From Microstegium vimineum (taxonomy: Eukaryota; Streptophyta; Magnoliopsida; Poales; Poaceae): 64,000 bases of DNA. Below the pieces are notes generated by a model. The model made no database searches, was not told the origin of the DNA, and was given only the letters and a program-made list of their open reading frames with translations. Position 1 is the stretch's first letter. The number at the start of each line of letters is the position of its first letter. This document shows, piece after piece, positions 45,382 to 56,969 of this stretch. Position numbers and translations under genes: made by a program. The stretch covers positions 21,540,570-21,604,569 of the forward strand of contig CM039130.1 in assembly GCA_022036555.1 (NCBI GenBank), written 5' to 3'.

Positions 45382-46886
45382 CTAGTCACTATCCTCATCA
45401 ATTTGGTCATCATCATCTTCATCATCATCATCTGGAGAGCCTGTGAAGTGAACACCTAGACCTCTGGCACGACCACTGCGTATCTGTAGCTGCTCCTCCT
45501 GAATCTCCTCATCATCATCTTCCTCCTCATCATCTGAGCCATAAGTGGACTCCTCACTGAGGACTAGTGGAGGTGTAGGTGGAGATAGTTGTCTCAGGCC
45601 CTGCTCCTATCTGAGCTATCTGATCTCAAGTCTGGTCTGATAAGCATGGTCATTGGCACAGCAGATGCCACTGAATATCTTCTTCAAAAGCCTACCAAGC
45701 TTACCTTTTTTCTTGCCTCTGCTAGCTGCTGCTCTGGAGGCCTCAGGGCGATCTAAAGTTGTTGCCCTGTCCCTAGAAAGCCGTGTCTGAACAGTAGAAT
45801 GCACAAGCTTCTCACATCTATAGGGCTCATGGGCTGTATCCCTAGAGAACACACGTCCAGAAACCCTCTCAATGATGAACATGAGATAGGGTGCATAAGG
45901 AATGCCCTTCCTAGCATCATCAGCTGCAATGAATAACTCATTCCAAATAAAGCGAGATACTCAAAAAGCCTGTTTGCCTGTCTTCATTCTGAGCAAGACA
46001 TTCTTGGAAGAGGCATAGAGGTTGGAAGCAGATCCCACCTTGGGATAGAGAGTGGTCCTGAAGAGGTTTTTTAGAATATAATACTTGCTCCTTAACCCCT
46101 TCACCAAACCATCAGCCTTTTCAGGCTGAATATAAAGAGAGGAGATCTCATGATTCTCCAAGCTTCTCTCATTATGAAGATCATAGAACCCTCTGTCCTG
46201 CTCTCCAAACCCAAGCATCCTGGCAAAACTCACATAATCTAATATGTAATGACTGCCCTCTGTCATCCAGTGCATTACATCATTATGCCTGTCCAGATAA
46301 TATGTAGCAAAGAACTGATAGATGATCTCTGTATTCCAATCATTAGCAAAACCCATCCAATCATACATGTTCAGTTGCTTGCACAAATCAACAACTCGAT
46401 CAAAATCTGGATCCTTTTTGTTCTCAATATGCTCCCAATCAACATACTTCATCTGAATGATCTTGGGCTTCTTTGCATTGAAGAGCACAAAAAGATAAAA
46501 GTCAGAGTGAAAGACATTCCAGAATCTGTAGTCCACTCCCATATCCTTTGGCACATTGTAGGGAAAGATTTTCCTTTGCTCTTGGACAATCCTGTACTGA
46601 TTCTGATAGTTGACTCTTTCTCTAGCATGGGTGTTCTATGGTGCCCTCACAATCACCTCCTCATCATGATTAACAAGATAAGTCCCATCAAAGAGCTCAA
46701 GATGTGGAGGTGTCCATGGGCAACCACCCTCAATGAGAGTTCTCCTAGCCATCTGCAGCTCACTCTCCTGCCTAATCCCCCGCCTGGGATTTAGGCCATC
46801 ATCAACACACCTCTACCTCTTCTGACAGCACGGACCTTTGTCCTTGGCCCCTTACCCTTCGCACAACTCGGTCCATCGGCATCCAT
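45382..46886 (-). pseudogene. Sirevirus third ORF (position of env-like gene)
   Basis: The start at 46886 (MDADGPSCAKGKGPRT) directly follows an acceptor-like ..AAATACATAG. A basic N-terminus is followed by the best preserved part at 45961-46554: VDYRFWNVFHSDFYLFVLF, WEHIENKK, WNTEIIYQFFATYY, SFARMLGFGEQDRG. This resembles the 'putative plant transposon protein' type domain. A TGA at 45961-45963 interrupts it, and the frame continues with a basic region (SRGKKKGKLGRLLKKIF) and ends in a very acidic tail (SDDEEEDDDEE). The N-terminal part has a frame change near 46790 and a stop near 46630. No signal peptide or clear membrane span is seen, so a true envelope function is not supported. Original length is about 500 residues. 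Confidence 0.6.
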
Positions 46887-47744
46887 CTATGTATTTAAAG
46901 GAGAAAAAGGTTAAGTTGCTGCACTTAGACAGTGACTAGAAACTCTAGTGGAAAGATCCGATAAAAAACGAGAGTCGATGGTTGATTAGAGGAGCAATTG
47001 CATTGGTGCTGTTGCCCAGTGCCCGTCACTGTTAGCCTCTGGCCTGGCATGCCGGCCTGGTGTAGACAACACCCATACATGCTCTTCTAATCCACCATGG
47101 AATCTAGGTTTTGACCAAATCTAACTACTGGAGATACATCACCATACATCATGCAACTACTAGCAACCTAAATCCCATCTCAAAATCCATACATTGCATA
47201 GATTGAGCCAAGTTAGGCTTTCATGTTATTACCTTTGAAAGAGAGGGGTGAGGATGAAGAAGGTCAGGCTTGAATGGAGCTTGACGCAGGGAGGAAGATC
47301 CTCCACTCCTCCTCCAATGGCAGGACCTCCGAAGGGCGGCACCGCCAGGGAAGAAGAGAGGGACCTCCGGGCTCCTTGGGTCTCCTTGGGGAAAAGAGAG
47401 AAGAGGAGAGGTGTTCTGTTGGGAGAAAATGATTTGGGATGGAGTCCTCTCAGTCCTAGGCAGGGAATGAAAAGAGGGCCCAAGAGATAGGGTCCACAAC
47501 CCGACTGCTTGGTGCAGTTAAGTCGTGGCACTACCACGGCTTGGCCCAGCACTGCCGTGCTTGGGGCCGGCACTGCCGAACTACCTGGGCAGTGAGGAGC
47601 TATGCCACCTTCATACTATATTTATGCAATTGTAGACACATAATCCTTGCCATATGCTGGTCAGTGGGCAAATCATGAATACACACTATGACCAACACAT
47701 TCAAGTTTCTTTCAAAAATGGTTTTGAAACACTACGTTATGAGT
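46887..47744 (-). promoter_or_regulatory. Promoter-, leader- and intron-like region of the third ORF
   Basis: Read on minus: a TATA-like GCATAAATATAG at about 47615-47628, a pyrimidine-rich leader (47500-47240), a donor-like CAAAG|GTAATAAC at about 47232, and an acceptor-like TACATAG directly before the ATG at 46886. This would be a 346 bp intron. All calls are by eye. Confidence 0.4.
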
Positions 47745-49397
47745 TCAAACCACGTTATGAGAATCAAGTATATTTAGCTCACTACGCAAAGCACAAAACC
47801 TTGTCTCATCGAGAGGCTTAGTGAAGATATCGGCTAGTTGCTTTTCGGTGCTCACATGGCGAATTGCGATATCTCCTTTTAATTCATGGTCTCTCAAGAA
47901 GTGATGACGGATGTCTATGTGTTTTGTTCTAGAGTGACTAACTGGGTTATTTGCGAGTTTGATGACACTCTCGTTATCACACAAGAGAGGTATCTTGGTG
48001 AGTTGACATCCGAAATCTTTTAAGGTTTGCCTCATCCAAAGTAGTTGAGCACAACTTGCACCGGCTGCAACATACTCGGCCTCGGCGGTGGAAAGGGCTA
48101 CACAATTTTGGTTCTTAGAACTCCAAGACACTAAGGACTGTCCAAGGAATTGACACGTCCCCAAAGTGCTTTTTCGGTCTACCTTGCAACCGGCGTAATC
48201 GGAATCCGAATACCCAAGTAGATCGAACTTAGAGCCCTTAGGATACCATAAGCCAAGGTTAGGAGTGAAAACTAGATATCTCAAAATTCTCTTAACGGCC
48301 ACAAGATGGCACTCTTTCGGGTTAGCTTGAAATCTAGCATAGATGCACACACTAAGCATTATGTCCGTCCTAGATGCACATAAGTAAAGGAGAGAGCCGA
48401 TCATGGAGCGATATACCTTTATGTCCACGGATTTCCCTCCTTCATCAATATCAAGATGTCCATTGGTTGACATGGGAGTCTTGATTGGCTTTGCATTCAC
48501 CATGTCAAACTTTCTCAACATATCATGAGTGTACTTGGTTTGGCATAAGAAAGTCCCTTCCTTGAGTTGCTTGATTTGAAAACCGAGGAAGAACTTTAGC
48601 TCACCCATCATAGACATCTCAAATCTCTTAGTCATGATCCTACTAAACTCATCACAAAAGGATTGGTTAGTACTACCAAATATTATGTCATCGACATATA
48701 TTTGGCACACAAAGATATCATTATTGACTTTATGAATGAAGAGAGTAGGATTCGCTTTGCCTATTTCAAAGCCTTGTTTGAGTAAGAATTCCTTAAGGCA
48801 TTCATACCATGCTCTTGGTGCTTGCTTAAGCCCATAGAGCGCCTTATGGAGCTTGAAGACATGATGTGGGAACTTAGGATCTTCAAATCCTGGTGGCTGC
48901 TCAACATACACCAAGTCTTGGATAGGACCGTTGAGGAATGCACTCTTCACATCCATTTGATGAAGCTTGAAGTCATGATGGGCAGCATAGGCCAAAAGCA
49001 TTCGAATTGCTTCAAGCCTAGCTACCGGTGCATAAGTCTCTTCAAAGTCCAAGTCCTCCACTTAAGTGAACCCTTGAGCAACCAATCTTGCCTTGTTCCT
49101 TGTCACCATGCCTTGCTCATGTTGCTTGTTGGCGGAAAACCCATTTGGTTCCAATCACATTTGTATTTGGTCTTTCCACCAATGACCAAACTTTGTTCCT
49201 TTCAAAGCTATTTAGCTCTTCTTGCATAGCCATCACCCAATCCGGATCATCGAGAGCTTGCTCAACCTTGAGAGGTTCCAACGAGGAGACAAAAGAGTAA
49301 AATTGACAAAAATTTGCCAAATGTGAACGAGTAGTTACCCGCTTTCGAAGACTCCCAAGTATGTTATCAACGGGATGATCTCTTTGAATTGTTTGCC
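47745..49397 (-). pseudogene. Sirevirus reverse transcriptase and RNase H
   Basis: An uninterrupted 438-codon stretch (47745-49061) holds YAPVARLEAIRMLL, HQMDVKSAFLNG, ALYGLKQAPRAWY, the active site YVDDIIFGS, FFLGFQIKQ, RNase H motifs GYSDSDYAGC (Asp), STAEAEYVAAGASC (Glu), LLCDNESVIKLANN (Asp) and the terminal ADIFTKPLDE. It is preceded by a TAA at 49062-49064 (likely a glutamine codon) and a frame change near 49100; 49117-49397 holds the N-terminal reverse transcriptase (LNSFERNKVWSLVERP, TKWVFRQQ). Confidence 0.93.
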
Positions 49398-50713
49398 TCA
49401 ATCTTGGGTATTCTGTGGCTTCTTGTTAGTCTGCTTGGTCATCATACTCATGCTCTTCAATATTGGTGGTAGATTCATTGGGCTTGCTGGTGTACAACTT
49501 GCTGCCTCCTGTCTGTGGGGTTCGGCAGTGCCGGCCTCTGGTCCGGCAGTGCCGGGTACTGGCACAGATGCCTGACGAGGGAGCACTGCTGCTCCATCTT
49601 CTTCAATTCTAGGAGCAGTAGCTGCTTCACCTTGAGGTTCCACTTCTATGGCCTGGACTTCTTGTGGTCTAATGTCACCAATGGCCATATTCTTGATTGC
49701 TTCACATGGTGGTTCCTCATTACCTACAATCACTTGATCAATTTTCTCTACTTGAGAGCCATTAGATTCATCAAATGTCACATCTATCGCGATTTCAATT
49801 TTCCCTAAGGTCTTGTTGAATACGAGATAGGTATGCTCATTTGATCCATAACCAAGAAGAAAACCTTCATCAGCTTTAGGTGCAAACTTAGAGGTTTTGA
49901 GCTTCTTATTAAGTATGAAACACTTACACCCAAAAACTCTAAAGTATGACACCTTTGGTTTGTTACCGGTTAATAGCTCATATGAAGTCTTCTTCAAGAT
50001 CTTGTGTAGATAGAGCGGTTGATAGCATGGCAAGTGGTGTTGACGGCTTCGGCCCAAAAGATATCCGAAGTCTTGTACTCATCTAGCATTGTCCTTGCCA
50101 TGTCAATGAGTGTCTGGTTCTTCCTCTCTACTACACCATTTTGTTGAGGGGTGTATGGAACTGAAAACTCATGCTTGATGCCCTCATCATCAAGAAACTC
50201 CTCCACTTAAGTGTTCTTGAATTCGGTTCCATTGTCACTATGAACTTTCTTGATTTGGAAACCGAATTCTCTTTGTGCTCTTCTAATGAAGGGTTTCACC
50301 TTATCTTGCACTTGTGCCTTATCATACATGAAAAACACCCAAGTGAAACGAGTAAAGTCATCAACAATAACTAAACCATGTTTGTTACCGCCAATGCTTA
50401 TGTAGGCCATCGGTCCAAAGAGATCCATGTGTATTAGCTCCAGTGGTTGCTTGGTGGAGACAATGTTCTTTGATGGGTGAGGTACACCTACTTGCTTTCT
50501 GGCTTGGCAAGCACTATAAATTCTATCTTTCTCAAAATGAACATTTGTTAGTCCAAGAATGTGTTCATCTTTTAGGAGTTTGGCCAAGTTCCTCATCCCA
50601 ACATGAGCTAGTCGGCGATGCCATAACCAACCCATGCTAGATTTTGCCACTAAACAAGTCTCAAGCTTAGCCTTACTTTTGTTGAAATCAACTAGGTAAA
50701 GCTTGCCCTTCAA
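49398..50713 (-). pseudogene. Sirevirus integrase
   Basis: The zinc module reads HRRLAHVG...IYSACQA; the first cysteine of the usual C-SACQ motif is tyrosine. Core: D (MDLFGPMAY), D (HSDNGTEFKN) and E (GVVERKNQTL). A TAA (50207-50209) just after FKNT marks a likely glutamine. A frame change near 50050 leads to the C-terminal part (FRVFGCKCFILNKK, GFLLGYGSNEHTYLVFN, IDVTFDES) and a variable linker that carries two palindromic ggcagtgccgg motifs (49526-49562). Confidence 0.9.
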
Positions 50714-51447
50714 ACGACCGTAAAGACAATAGAGGAGTCCTCCCTCTTAAAGACTTCCACACCCTTATCCGTAAAGAGACAATTTTAGCCCATCTTACAC
50801 AATTGAGAAACGGACAACAAGTTGTAACTCAACGAATTCACATGTAAAACATTTGAGATAGAATGTTCAAGAGTAATAGCAACTTTACCAAGTCCAATCA
50901 CTTCCCCTTTAGAGTTGTCACCAAAGATGATATTCTCACTTGCATTTGAAGTTGGGGAATATGATGAGAACATACTCTTCTCTCCGGTCATATGATTTGT
51001 ACATCCACTATCAAGCACCCAACTTGATCCACCGGAGGAGTATGCCTACAAAACAATTTAGTTCCTAGATTTAGGTCCCCAATCAATCTTGGGGACTTGC
51101 ATGTTAGTCACAACAATTTTTGGATCCCAAATATTCATGCTTATTTTGTCATGTTTCTCATCACCCACAAACTCTGCAATGACTTTACCACGGTCATTGC
51201 ACTTCAACACATAGCATGAAGATAGACTTCCTTGGGGTGACCTTTCCTTTGGTTGATATGCAAATTTGTTTTTGGCCACCCAAATTGAATCCTTGGGTTT
51301 GTGAGAAACCTACTTTGGCTTGGGCACCCTCTTGGCATGGACTTGAGCTTGATCAGGTGAAGCACTAGTAGCCTTCCCTTTAGTGGGGCGCGACACTACC
51401 GGCCTGAGGTCCGGCATTGCCGGCCTGAGGTCTGGCAATGCTGCAGT
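50714..51447 (-). pseudogene. Sirevirus protease region
   Basis: The motif WVLDSGCTNHMTGEKSMF (D-S-G) near 51010 is the Copia aspartic protease active site. It is followed by VLHVNSLSYNLLSVSQLC. The frame is the same as gag, with stops TAG/TAA near 51058 and 51040-51050 and at 50785-50787. The linker at 51385-51440 carries three palindromic motifs. A frame change lies at 50714-50784, before integrase. Confidence 0.85.
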
Positions 51448-53922
51448 CTATGTAGGCTTATCTGCACTAATGCTTCCCTTCTTCTCAAACCTAACACACT
51501 CAATGCCTTTCACTATTTTTCTTCCATTGGGTTTACCTCCTTGAGTGTGTCCAAGCCCATCCTTGATTGATGGATGCCTTCCATCCTTGTATTGGATTTT
51601 CTTTGGCTCAACTTTGTCTTTGTCATTCTTGCTAGAAACTGAGATGACATTGTTGAGCCTTGCTATTTCTTTCTTCATGGCCTCCATGTTGGCAAGGTTA
51701 GTGGAATAATCATTCAAATCAATATTATAGCATTTTCCACAACCTTGGCTAGTGGATGGAGAAGAGGCATCATTTGCCTTAGTGAGATGTGAGTTGCTCT
51801 CCCAAAGAAGGTTGTATTGTCCCTCAAGCTCTTGATGCTTTTCAACTAAGCCACAATGCTTTTGCTTGAGTTCACTATACTCCTTCTTAGTGAGAGCATG
51901 AGCTTCTTTTTCCTTGGCCAAAGCCTTGGTCAAAGAGCTCACCTCACTCCTCTCTAATGCAAGAGCTTCCTCACTAGCAATATAAAGATCCTCTTATTTG
52001 ATAAGAATCTTTTCTCTAGCTGCTAGCTCAGCCTTGGTTGCCTCTAATTCATCCATTAGATTAGCAATGAAGATTTTGGTCTTATTATCCATGTTTTTAG
52101 TTATTTCATTAATTTCTTCATCACTAGAGCAATCATCACTAGAGTAATCACTAGAATCACTAGTAGAGATGTCATTGGGGGAAGGAGTTATGAGTTTCGG
52201 TTTTGGTTGTACCTTCTCACCCTTTGCCATGAGACAAATGTGAGGGGAGCATTCATCATCATCAGACATGTTGTTGAAGAGTCTTGGTGAAGTGGATGGC
52301 TTGTGAATAGCAATTGTTGCCATCTCTTCATCTTCACTTGTGCTCTCGGTTGTTGAGTCCCACTCATGCCCAATATGTGCTTCACCCACATATCTCTTGC
52401 CTTTCTTGTAGTCACCCTTGTCTTCTCTCTTGCCTTTGCCAAACTTGTTATCTTTCTTTTCATTTGGGCAATCGGCAATGAAATGCTTGGTGCTACCACA
52501 ATTGAAGCAAGTTCTTGATTTCTTGTTTGGGAACTTTCTCCTCATGAGCTTGTACCCATTTCTCTTTATGCCTTTGTTGAATCTCTTCATAAATAGAGCC
52601 ATGTCATCTATCTTTTCGGACTGCACATCTTCACTTTCATCATCACTTGATGTTAAGGCTTCGGGTTCATGCTTGATGGCTTTGGTTAATTGAGCTTTGC
52701 TTGATGAAGCATGCTTGCTGTTTTTGGGACAGCTAGGGGCTGCTTTCTTGCTGCTCTTGTTTGCCTTGAGAGCTACCTCCTTGATCTTCATCCCTTCTAA
52801 CCTTGCTTGCATCTCACCAAGCTTCTTCCTCTTAAGTGTTTCTTCTCTTTGCAAATCAAATGTGATTATTCTTTCAAGTACATCACTTGGTGTGAAGTAC
52901 TCAAACTTCTTCTTGTCTCTAATCAATGTCACCACGGTCTCATTTCTTGGAGAATAGGCTTCTAGCATGATCTTGACAACCTTGTGATCATTGACTTCTT
53001 CACCACCAAGTCCTCTAATCTTGCCAACTATCACCATCAATCTATCAAACATTTCTTATGGCCCTTCACCTTCATTGATCACAAACCGGTTGAGCTTGGC
53101 CATGTATAAATCAATCTTAGACTGCCTTACTTTGCTTACACTTTCATGTGCAAGGTGCAAGGTGTCCCATATTTCCTTTGCAACCTCCAAGCCCATCACC
53201 TTGTTGTACTCATCACCATCCAATGCACTTAGCAACACACTAGTTGTTTGTGCATTAAGTTGTATGCAGCGAAGCTCGGTGGTGGTAGGGCTTGTAGGAT
53301 CCACTGGAGGCTCACAACCTTTATGGACAATCTCCCAAGCACCGGGGTGAAGACCTACAAGATAAGCTTTCATCAAGTGTTTCCACTTGGCAAAGCTAGT
53401 CCCATCGAAATGAGGCAACTTGCCGGCGGGAACATGAAAGAGAGGCTTATGCTCATGGTTAGATATAGATGAATAGTTGAAGGATACGGCGGAGTATTTC
53501 TTGCTGCCATCATCCTTCTTCTTCTTCTCATCCTTCTTCACAATCTTGGAGGCTTGGTATGATGCATCATCATCACCGTCGGAGCTCCTAGATTCAACCT
53601 CCACTTGAGAGGCTTGCTCTTTGCTCTTCTTTAGCTCCTCCTCCTTGGCCTTGAGCTCCTTCTTCAATCTTCTCACTTCTTGTCTATGGAGCTTCTCGGT
53701 AAGCTTTAAGCTTTTGGCTTCATTGATTGCTTTTTCTTCTTTTTGCAATCTTTTTCCTTCTCTTCTCAATCTTCTTTCTTCTTTTCTTCTTGCTTTCTCT
53801 CCAGCGGACATGCCAGCGGTGGTCAAGTATTTATCCGAGGCCACACTCTCATCGCTGCTGTCCATGGAGTGCAAGTTCACATCCTTGGGGTCAACTTGCT
53901 TGACACTTCCCTCTTCGGCCAT
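51448..53922 (-). pseudogene. Sirevirus gag with long coiled-coil tail
   Basis: The start MAEEGSVKQVDPKDV is 37 bp from the primer-binding site. Order: a highly charged helix (RRKEERRLRREGKRLQKEEK, residues 45-120), the gag core (FDGTSFAKWKHLMKAYL; WDTLHLAHESVSKVRQSKID), a TAA at 53056-53058, the rest of the core (YSPRNETVVTLIRDKKKFEY), a zinc knuckle CFNCGSTKHFIADC near 52500, an acidic serine-rich region, a TAA at 51994-51996 and a coiled coil (ALAKEKEAHALTKKEYSELK). All parts are in one frame. A large gag with coiled coils is a Sirevirus trait. Confidence 0.9.
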
Positions 53923-53958
53923 TACCTCACACGGTTAAGTGCTTAATGAGATAACCTT

Positions 53959-53970
53959 GCTCTGATACCA
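53959..53970 (-). promoter_or_regulatory. Primer-binding site of the Sirevirus
   Basis: The minus strand reads TGGTATCAGAGC two bases after the LTR end CCTTACA, a perfect match to the 3' end of plant initiator-Met tRNA. Confidence 0.95.
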
Positions 53971-53972
53971 CT

Positions 53973-55254
53973 TGTAAGGACCTGGATAGCCTAGAGGGGG
54001 GGGTGAATAGGCTTGTTTAAAACAAACTTCACACTTTCTGTCAGTCAGGCCCGGCACTGCCGGCTTTTAGCCCGGCACTGCCGGCCTTTAGCCCGGCACT
54101 GCTGCTCTCTGGGGCGGCAGTGCTGGTCACCTGGACAGAACCTTGCACAATTCAAAATGTATAATGAGAATGGAAATTGTGCTTGAATCAAAACCTTCCT
54201 AGAGGTATAAGGAACCTCTAGCACCACTTGAAAGTGGTAGCAACACACCCACGAAGTTGATCGGGTCCAAACCCTAGAAATCACCTTGCAAACAATATAT
54301 ATCAAAGTAGAGAGACAATCACAAGGAGACACAAGATTTGACCCGTGGTTCAGCTCGCCACCAAGGCTTGCCTACGTCCACGTTGTTGAGGTGTGCCACA
54401 CAAGGCTCAATCTTGCCACAAAGGCTTGCTCTTTCCTCGGTCTCAAGTTAAGAGAATGAACTCTTGAGATGAGGGGAAATGTATTAGCAATATGGGGTGT
54501 TACAAACCTCCCTAGGCTGCCACACAAAGGAGGCAAGCTCAAGGGCGATGCCTAGCCGGCTAGAAGCAAAGCTCCAAGAGTAACAAACTCAAACCACCGG
54601 CCACCATGCAAACCAAATGCTTGTGGGAGTTGAAGATCCGAGGGAGAAGCTTCTTCTCAAGCTTGGAAGCTCAATCTCTCAAAGATTTGAGTGGAAATCA
54701 ATGGGGAGAGAGTTTGAGCACCAAGGGAGAGTGTGGAGCAAGAAGGGAGCTTCTCTTCTGTTTCTGCGAAATGAGAATGGGAGAATGGCAGAACTAGCCG
54801 TTGGGGGAAAGTGAGGGATAAGAAATACCCCTTCACTGTCCAACGGGCAGAACATGTCGCGGCAGTGCCGGCCTAGAGCGCGGCAGTGCCGGAGTGCCCG
54901 GCACTGCCGGCCTGGCACAACCAGCAAAGAATGGATCATGGAATAGCTGGCTATTTTGCCTACTATGTATGTGGAGGTGTATGATGTATGGATAGATATA
55001 GCATTTGGTTCACTTGTTGGCATGCATGTTGAATCCCTCTTAATAGTACGGCATACCTAACTCAAATTTGAAATATAAAATGAATTAAAGTCCTTTGAGC
55101 TTGTTGTCATTCACTTTTGTAATTGAAGGGGTCCGCCAACCTGTTCATCAACCTCTTTTCTTTCAACCTGCTTGTCACACTTGAAGAGTCTCATTTGTCC
55201 TCTAATTGCGTTGTCATGTCACAAAAACCCACTTAAGGCTTTATTGCACTTTCA
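53973..55254 (-). repeat. 5' LTR of the Sirevirus
   Basis: 1282 bp, starting (minus strand) TGAAAGTGCAATAAAGCC and ending GGTCCTTACA. It contains three tandem units of about 20 bp with cccggcactgccgg at 54049-54110 and further copies at 54857-54918. The G run at 53996-54003 is 8 bases. Confidence 0.93.
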
Positions 55255-55259
55255 TCCAT
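55255..55259. repeat. Target site duplication TCCAT, right copy
   Basis: Partner of 43478-43482; directly follows the Sirevirus LTR terminus ..cactttca. Confidence 0.9.
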
Positions 55260-55314
55260 TCCTCCGGGGCCTCTTGGAGTATTACCAGATCGCAATGTGC
55301 AACCTCCATCCCAA
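55260..55314 (+). pseudogene. Tat antisense gene, part 2
   Basis: Fifty-five bases between two insertions read LRGLLEYYQIAMCNLHP in the frame that exactly continues 43176-43482 when the Sirevirus and one target duplication are taken out. The motif is typical of the family. The frame again continues at 56970 when the solo LTR is taken out. Confidence 0.8.
55310..55314. repeat. Target site duplication CCCAA, left copy
   Basis: CCCAA here and at 56965-56969 flank the solo LTR exactly. Confidence 0.92.
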
Positions 55315-56964
55315 TGTTGATTCTTCTTAACGTCATTACCAAAAGTAGAATAATTTCTATTTCTGATAACGGCGCCAAAAAGGGTTAACCACCTCTCATG
55401 CCACTTAAGCCAAGTTGTCATCCCTAGCATGGCAGAGAGATGCAGTATTGAAATATGCAATTGCTCTAAGTGAATATGAATAGAAATGTGTTTCTGCAAG
55501 CGCACAGATAATACCGAAGTAGCATTTTAACCAGGAGTATTCCTGGTATCGTTATTTATATTTTTACCACTGGGAAGGGATACTAAGGAATAAATGAGGA
55601 ATGAGTATTAATGATCAATGAGTATCACTGCATATGTAATGGAGAGTTTTCATCTATCTCACTCAGTACAAGATAAGTGTCACATAAGATATAGATAATG
55701 AATGAATATTGACAAAAGATAAATACTGATCAGCATAAATGTAGCCACATAAGATAATGATAAGCACCTCAACAGATATTCTAGCAAGTCATTAGCATGG
55801 AATTAGGATGAACTACAAAGATATTTCCTAAGTCATTCTTAACTATACAGTCTAGTATACTATGATTAGTGCAATTACACTTGGCAATCATGGCGAGAAA
55901 AGAGATATTCATGTATAGTGAGTATTACTAAGGAAGTGAAGAACATAGCAATCATTTCCCCGTAATAGAACTGCTCTGCCTGCCCTACAAACGGGAGGAG
56001 GACTACAAAGGACTCAACAGGACTGTCACTCCCGCGAACTACCTCACGATCTGGAATGTAGGGTACAATCGCAGATAAATACGGTCTAGGCACCATGCCT
56101 ACACAATATCTATCATTTACCCATAGTACTGGTGGATAAACGCTATACGATCCTAAACATGCATATGATTCAGATCTAACTATGCCAAGTATATAATCAT
56201 AATAAACTAAGAACAATATAACTAAGAACATAAACGAATAGAGTAAAGTCATAGACAATATAATGAAGTAGAGCAAAGTCATATTCATAATATTGAAGAA
56301 CAAATGAAGAACAATGAAGAACTAGATAGAGAATTACCAATAATCCTCCTGACAGATCCGGAAACCAATCGAAGATTGACTCCTTCTAGTTCTAATCCTA
56401 TATAGCTATGCTAAACTAGAGATCTAGTTGATGTGGTGGCTCTAGGGCTTGATCAGGGGCTTCTCCTCTTGAGATGGATGATGAATAATGAATTAGGTCA
56501 GAGAGGCTCTCCTCCTCAGGGTCAGGGGGCCTTCCTTATATAGCCTCCTCAAATGAACGTCGGCCGTTGGATCAAACCGACCTTGATGGAGGGCTTAGAT
56601 GCAACCTCAATGGTGGTGGAGAGGTGGTCCCACAGGGAAGAGCCTATTGGGCTCAACCCTAGGGCGGCCTCCCCAAGGGGTAGGGCAGGCACCCTGCCCC
56701 TGGGCCCCCTCGGTCTCTCGCTTCTTCCCGCGCCTTCTTGACCCTTCTAGATTATTCTTTTTCGTTCGAATGATAATTATCTCTATGTAAACATGACATG
56801 TGGGTCTTTCCTCCATATTTCCTGATATCCCCCTGCAGAAACAGACATTCACCAAAACTCGTGGAATTCTATTAGTTTAAACCTTATTTCTAGTTGTTGG
56901 TTTCATTTAGATCCTTATCCTTGTTTAGTTGACGGTTAATTTTGGTACTTAAGGACCGTCAACA
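55315..56964 (-). mobile_element. Athila-like solo LTR
   Basis: TGTTGA at the start and GTCAACA at the end, 1650 bp, flanked by CCCAA on both sides. The TATA-type CTATATAAG on minus is at 56535-56543. The block near 56555-56620 (ggatcaaaccgac..) is shared with the other Athila-like LTRs in the window. There is no internal region, so it is a recombination product. Confidence 0.9.
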
Positions 56965-56969
56965 CCCAA
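56965..56969. repeat. Target site duplication CCCAA, right copy
   Basis: Partner of 55310-55314. Confidence 0.92.

Larger units (their letters stand above)
43483..55254 (-). mobile_element. Full-length Sirevirus-type Ty1/Copia element
   Basis: 11.8 kb with two LTRs (1265 and 1282 bp), 5 bp target duplication TCCAT, exact initiator-Met primer site, gag, protease, integrase, reverse transcriptase/RNase H and a third ORF before the 3' LTR. Palindromic CCGGCACTGCCGG-like motifs are scattered over it. Structure is complete but the coding region has at least six stops and four frame changes, so it is not autonomous. It interrupts the Tat antisense gene. Confidence 0.93.

Noticed and set aside
46249..46794. 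181-codon ORF on the plus strand
   Set aside because: It lies antisense to the third ORF of the Sirevirus, which has the stronger coding evidence and the right orientation.
47221..47573. ORFs of 80-114 codons around 47221-47573
   Set aside because: They fall in a leader/intron-like region with low-complexity composition; no homology is recognised.
53959..53970. tRNA-like sequence
   Set aside because: It matches only the 3' end of initiator-Met tRNA and is a primer-binding site. No cloverleaf is present.
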